A stretch of 64,000 nt of DNA, taken from the NCBI RefSeq assembly GCF_000196175.1, contig NC_005363.1:3162001-3226000 (forward strand), written 5' to 3'. This stretch comes from Bdellovibrio bacteriovorus HD100 (GTDB lineage Bacteria; Bdellovibrionota; Bdellovibrionia; Bdellovibrionales; Bdellovibrionaceae). Made by a program: the position numbers and the translations under genes. Each line of letters opens with the position of its first letter. Position 1 is the first letter of the stretch. The notes beneath the pieces were generated by a model. The model did no database searches, was not told the origin of the DNA, and worked only from the letters and a program-made list of their open reading frames with translations. Positions 60,568 through 64,000 of this stretch are shown one piece after another.

Positions 60568-61674
60568 ATGATTAAAAGCACAATTTTGTGTGTCGACGAC
60601 GAAGTGGATAATGTTGACGCCCTGGAACGCCTGTTCCGAAAGAAATACAACGTCTTAAAAGCCACCTCTGGGAAAGAGGCTTTGGCAGTGCTGGACGAAC
60701 ATCCGGGCCCCGTGGCTCTTATCATCACCGATCAGCGCATGCCAGAAATGACCGGCGTGGAATTCCTGGAAAAAACTCTGACGTCTCATCCTGAGACTGT
60801 GCGTATTTTGCTGACCGGTTACACCGATCTGGAATCCGTGATCAGTGCTGTGAATAAAGGTCAGATATTCCGTTACCTGACCAAACCCTGGGACCCGGTG
60901 GATCTTTCAAACACCGTGGAGCACGCCATCGACCGCTATGTCCTGGGTCAGGAACTGAAAGCGAAAAACACAGAACTGGCGCGCGCCTTGGAAGAACTTA
61001 AAAGCCTGGATGTTGCCAAATCCAATTTCATGATTCTGATCAACCATGAACTGAAAACTCCGCTGACTTCGATCTTGAGTTTTTCTTCGCTGCTGGCGGA
61101 ATCAAAACTGAACGACGAAGACAAACTGATGGTGAACCGTATCACCCGCAGTGCCGAGCGCCTGAAAACCCTGGTCGAAGATGTTCTGCTGGTGGTGCGT
61201 GCGGAAACCAATCAACTGAAAATCGACATGCAGCAGGTAGCCTTCACCCAGTTTGACGAAGCCGTCAGCAAAGAAGTGCAGGATTTGCTGAACAAAAAAC
61301 AGCAAAAGCTTGTCAGCAAGCTCGAACCGCTGGCCGTCACCGCCGATGTTCGCCTGATCAAACAAGTCATGCTGCGATTAATTCATAATGCCGCAAAATT
61401 CGGAACTGATGGCAGCGAGATTCATCTGGAAAGCATGAAAAGCGGCAACAACCTGCGCTTTGTGGTTTCCAATATCGGCCCTCACCTGCCCTCCTCGGTC
61501 GTGGATAAAATCATGAAGCCCTTCTTTATTGATGAGGACGTCATGCACCACTCCACCGGAACGGGCTTGGGCCTGACGATCTGCCAGTCTATTTTAAAGT
61601 CGCATCAGTCCCACCTGCAGTTTAAAAACACGGCTCAGGGTGTGATGGTCTTCTTTGAACTGCCACTGGCCTAG
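60568..61674 (+). CDS. Cytosolic receiver-histidine kinase hybrid
   Basis: The 368-residue protein has an N-terminal receiver domain, with acidic pocket CVDDE (about 8-12), phospho-Asp in LIITDQRMPEM, Thr in LLTGYTD and Lys in YLTKPWDP. It continues, after a helical linker, with HisKA (MILINHELKTPLTSILSF, phospho-His) and HATPase (N box LIHNAAKFG, G box TGTGLGLTICQSIL). There is no membrane helix or sensor domain. Input is probably phosphotransfer to the receiver, output is another protein's receiver. The ATG at 60568 is used because it follows a promoter at leaderless spacing and begins the receiver; longer starts add only unstructured sequence. Its place between the two Tad halves hints at control of the pilus. 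Confidence 0.9.
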   Translation: MIKSTILCVDDEVDNVDALERLFRKKYNVLKATSGKEALAVLDEHPGPVALIITDQRMPEMTGVEFLEKTLTSHPETVRILLTGYTDLESVISAVNKGQIFRYLTKPWDPVDLSNTVEHAIDRYVLGQELKAKNTELARALEELKSLDVAKSNFMILINHELKTPLTSILSFSSLLAESKLNDEDKLMVNRITRSAERLKTLVEDVLLVVRAETNQLKIDMQQVAFTQFDEAVSKEVQDLLNKKQQKLVSKLEPLAVTADVRLIKQVMLRLIHNAAKFGTDGSEIHLESMKSGNNLRFVVSNIGPHLPSSVVDKIMKPFFIDEDVMHHSTGTGLGLTICQSILKSHQSHLQFKNTAQGVMVFFELPLA

Positions 61675-61749
61675 GGTGTCCGGCCCGCGGCTCTGACCCC
61701 GCACTATCCCGCCAACAACTCTGCACGGGCTTTGCTTTAAAGCCCGCAC

Positions 61750-63051
61750 ATGAAAACTTTGCTGTTTTTCCTGATGCTTATTTCTTTCCCTGCTTACTCT
61801 CAGACCGCGCTGGTGCTGGGGCTGGGCGAACAAAAGACCGTGCCTTTGCAAGGGCAGGATCGTGTGTGGATTCAAGACCGCGAAATCCTGACCGCCGAAG
61901 GTCAGGGTGGAAGGCTTCTATTGGTGGGTCGTCGCGAAGGCTTCACCACGGTTAAAGTGGGCGCCGTCCTTTACAGCGTGCAGGTTCTGCATCCCTCCAA
62001 GAAAGACTCCTTTCAGGATCTGACAACATATTTGAAAACGCGCGTGGGTTTGCACGCGTCCCTAAAAGAAGGTGATCTTTTGATTGAGGGCCAGCTGTAT
62101 CGCCTGCAGGACTGGATTCATCTGGCGGATCATATGCGCACAAAAAACCTGAACTATCAAATGCGGGCACGGATGACCGCTTCCTTGCAGCAACTGGCCC
62201 AAGAGCATTTCAGCAATTTGTTTTACAAGGCGCATTTGCCGCCGCAAACACTGATCTTTGAACCTGCCTTGGAAGTCCGAGTCAGCGGCACCGATCAGAC
62301 CTTCCGAAAATACAGCAGGCTTCTGATGCCCTTTGGAGTCAGCCTGCTAAAGGACGAAACCAGTCTGGATATTGCCCCGACCATCAAGGTGCAAATCACT
62401 GTCGCCGAAATCAAAAAAGACTTTTCCCTGAAGTACGGCTTGCGCCCGCCGGCGGGTTATTCCGCCAAGCTTATGCCTGACGGAGTTTGGGAAAGGGATG
62501 AACTTCCTTTCAACCTGACCGCCTTGGAGGCTCAGGGCCAGGGGAAAATTCTGGCAAGCCCGAACATTCTTTGTCGCAGCGGAAAAGAGGCCGAGTTTCT
62601 GGCGGGGGGCGAATTCCCGATCAAGATCATGAACTATAAAATGCAGGACATCGTGTGGAAGCGCTATGGGATCTTACTGCGGGTCAAACCCAAAGCGGAC
62701 GCCGCCGGACGCATGAGCATCTCGATTGAAACCGAAGTTTCCACCGTGGATGACTCTCGCAAAGTCGATGATGTTCCCGGAATTTTGACCAACCGGGTTT
62801 CCAGCCACTTTGATCTGACCAGACCGCAGACCATTGCGCTGTCAGGTCTGCTAAAAAGCGAAGACGGAAAAAGTTCCGAAGGGCTTCCCCTGCTTTCACG
62901 CCTGCCGGTGGTGGGGGCGCTGTTTGCCAGCAAGGACTTTAAGGAAAACCGCTCTGAGCTTGTCATCTTTGTACGACCTTCTATTTTGCGCGAGGGCGAG
63001 GAAAATCCGATGCCCCAGCATCTGAACACTTTGCAGGGTCGGCGCCTATGA
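61750..63051 (+). CDS. cpaC: CpaC/RcpA-type Tad secretin
   Basis: The secretin forms the outer-membrane pore of the Tad pilus. The 433-residue protein has a signal peptide (MKTLLFFLMLISFPAYSQ), an N-terminal domain (LGLGEQKTVPL, then GFTTVKVGAVLYSVQVLHP, as in pilus secretin N0/BON regions), and the secretin core: ILASPNILCRSGKEAEFLAGGEFPI, then ISIETEVSTVDD, then LSGLLKSEDGKSSEGLPLLSRLPVVGALFASKDFKENRSELVIFVRP read in pieces around 370-420. The final V-P-x-L-x-x-L-P-V-x-G-x-L-F motif is diagnostic. Coupled to cpaF by ATGA overlap. Confidence 0.9.
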   Translation: MKTLLFFLMLISFPAYSQTALVLGLGEQKTVPLQGQDRVWIQDREILTAEGQGGRLLLVGRREGFTTVKVGAVLYSVQVLHPSKKDSFQDLTTYLKTRVGLHASLKEGDLLIEGQLYRLQDWIHLADHMRTKNLNYQMRARMTASLQQLAQEHFSNLFYKAHLPPQTLIFEPALEVRVSGTDQTFRKYSRLLMPFGVSLLKDETSLDIAPTIKVQITVAEIKKDFSLKYGLRPPAGYSAKLMPDGVWERDELPFNLTALEAQGQGKILASPNILCRSGKEAEFLAGGEFPIKIMNYKMQDIVWKRYGILLRVKPKADAAGRMSISIETEVSTVDDSRKVDDVPGILTNRVSSHFDLTRPQTIALSGLLKSEDGKSSEGLPLLSRLPVVGALFASKDFKENRSELVIFVRPSILREGEENPMPQHLNTLQGRRL

Positions 63052-64000
63052 TGACAGAGGCCAAACACCTCTATGACAGAATTCATGAAGATATTCTGAA
63101 GCTTCCGCTGAATGAGTTTCTGCTCAGCTCCGAAGAGCAGCACAAACTGCGCTCTCAGCGTATTGAGCAGATTCTGGAACTGCACACGGCTTCCGCCGCC
63201 CCCGAGACACGAACGCGGGTGCAAAATGAAATGCACGCCTGGGGCCCGATTGAAAGCCTGCTGACGGATGAAGGTATCACAGAGATTCTGATCAATGGCC
63301 CTTCGGCCATCTGGCTTGAAAGAAACGGTCACCTGCAGAAGCATCCGGACTGTTTTTTCTCCGACACCAGCTATCGCAATTTCCTGGATCGCCTCAGCCA
63401 TGCCGCCCAAGCCCACATCACCACCGAGTTTCCCTGCGCTGATGGCCGTTTTGGGGATTTCCGTCTAAGCCTGATTGGGGCTGAACTGACGCAGACTCAT
63501 CCCCATGTGACCTTGCGTCGCCATCCTAAAAATCCCTGGAGCTTTGCCCGACTGGCGGAACATCAATGGTGCCCGGCCGACTGCCTGCCATTTTTTGAAG
63601 AGCTTGTAAAACGCCGTAAGAACTTTCTGGTGGTGGGGCCCACGGGATCTGGAAAAACCTCGGTGCTGAATTCATTTTTAAATCTGATGCCGGAAAACGA
63701 ACGCATGGTGGTGATCGAAGACACCTCTGAGATTTCCCTTCCCAACAAAGCCAGCTTGAAACTTTTAACCCGCGAAGATCCCCAAGGGGTTTTACCTTCC
63801 GTGGATCAGGCGCAATTGGTGCGACGCTCTTTGCGCTTGCGGCCCGATCGCATGGTCATGGGTGAAGTGCGTGGCGCGGAAGCCAAGGACTTTTTAATGG
63901 CACTTGCCACCGGCCACAGTGGCAGTTTTGGCACCTTGCACGCGCAGGATGCGGGCCAGGCGCTGATACGTCTGGAAATGCTGATTCAGATGGGGGCTCC
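63048..64000 (+). CDS. cpaF: CpaF/TadA pilus assembly ATPase (3' end outside window)
   Basis: The frame starts at ATG 63048 (or the next ATG, 63051), overlapping the cpaC stop, and runs off the window. About 317 residues are visible. The N-terminal part includes TDEGITEILINGPSAIWLERNG, a standard CpaF segment. The ATPase core shows Walker A VVGPTGSGKTSVLNSFL (about 195), the Asp box VVIEDTSEI, Walker B region RPDRMVMGEVRGAEA, and the His box ATGHSGSFGTLHAQD. It powers Tad pilus assembly. The same operon as cpaC; further tad genes (tadB, tadC) should follow to the right. Confidence 0.93.
   Translation, partial: MMTEAKHLYDRIHEDILKLPLNEFLLSSEEQHKLRSQRIEQILELHTASAAPETRTRVQNEMHAWGPIESLLTDEGITEILINGPSAIWLERNGHLQKHPDCFFSDTSYRNFLDRLSHAAQAHITTEFPCADGRFGDFRLSLIGAELTQTHPHVTLRRHPKNPWSFARLAEHQWCPADCLPFFEELVKRRKNFLVVGPTGSGKTSVLNSFLNLMPENERMVVIEDTSEISLPNKASLKLLTREDPQGVLPSVDQAQLVRRSLRLRPDRMVMGEVRGAEAKDFLMALATGHSGSFGTLHAQDAGQALIRLEMLIQMGA

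Noticed and set aside
1-64000. tRNA, rRNA, CRISPR arrays, insertion sequences, c-di-GMP riboswitch
   Set aside because: I looked for cloverleaf ends, regularly spaced repeats, transposase motifs and the GEMM core and saw none; a covariance search could still find a diverged RNA.

Overview
The window looks like chromosome from a Bdellovibrio-type predatory bacterium (Bdellovibrionota). The evidence is a moderately GC-rich and very densely coded sequence, many signal-peptide and lipoprotein genes, flagellar stator and chemoreceptor genes, a Tad (type IVb) pilus locus, and two tandem giant fibre genes. The fibres have phage-tail-like repeats and a C-terminal endosialidase-type (S74) chaperone, like the trimeric adhesins described from Bdellovibrio. 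The assignment rests on gene content and style; no rRNA or marker gene is present. I found no tRNA, rRNA, CRISPR array or insertion sequence. No stretch above 300 bases lacks a gene; the largest gaps are 15633-15915 and 48890-49156, and both carry inverted repeats.

Layout. 1-2612: an LspA-HAMP fusion (5' truncated), a secreted papain-like protease and a small Cys-rich partner. 2796-7755: HflX, a delta-60-repeat lipoprotein, and an exonuclease with a WYL-like tail. 7865-15620: TorF-like porin, MotB/MotA, DsbD, chemoreceptor, Tsx-like channel, VWA lipoprotein. 15916-19590: small membrane protein, coiled-coil protein, unknown protein, RluB-type pseudouridine synthase, EamA transporter. 19757-29369: two fibre paralogues of about 1500 residues and a small lipoprotein. 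29548-33112: same-strand run of an exported protein, PrmA, RsmE, RDD protein and RfaE2-type nucleotidyltransferase. 33124-41282: two unknowns, a YkgJ-type Cys-cluster protein, then a polysaccharide export/polymerisation set (SLBB, O-antigen ligase/polymerase, MFS, Wzz-like, deacetylase) without glycosyltransferases. 41388-53490: mixed housekeeping and accessory genes (Hsp70-like, 3D-domain lipoprotein, DODA-type dioxygenase, hydrolase, RlmI, phytase-like esterase, Rieske oxygenase, FolD). 53679-64000: a Tad locus in two halves (Flp pilin, TadE/TadG-like proteins, CpaB; then CpaC secretin and CpaF ATPase), separated by an amidohydrolase, a Gly/Met-rich repeat protein and a receiver-histidine kinase.

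Regulation. Two related signals resemble the flagellar sigma-28 -10 element. Four sites have an AA-containing -35-like block exactly 15 nt before a CCGAT core (motA, exported protein at 29548, AT-rich gene at 48889, flp pilin). Four others have NCCGATAA exactly 7 nt before the ATG (protease 956, both fibres, dioxygenase 45944), which would give leaderless mRNAs. This suggests that motility, pili, fibres and a secreted protease may be co-expressed, as expected for a free-swimming attack phase. That is inference from motif spacing. The other notable non-coding signal is a GC-rich, multi-hairpin element at 49035-49149.
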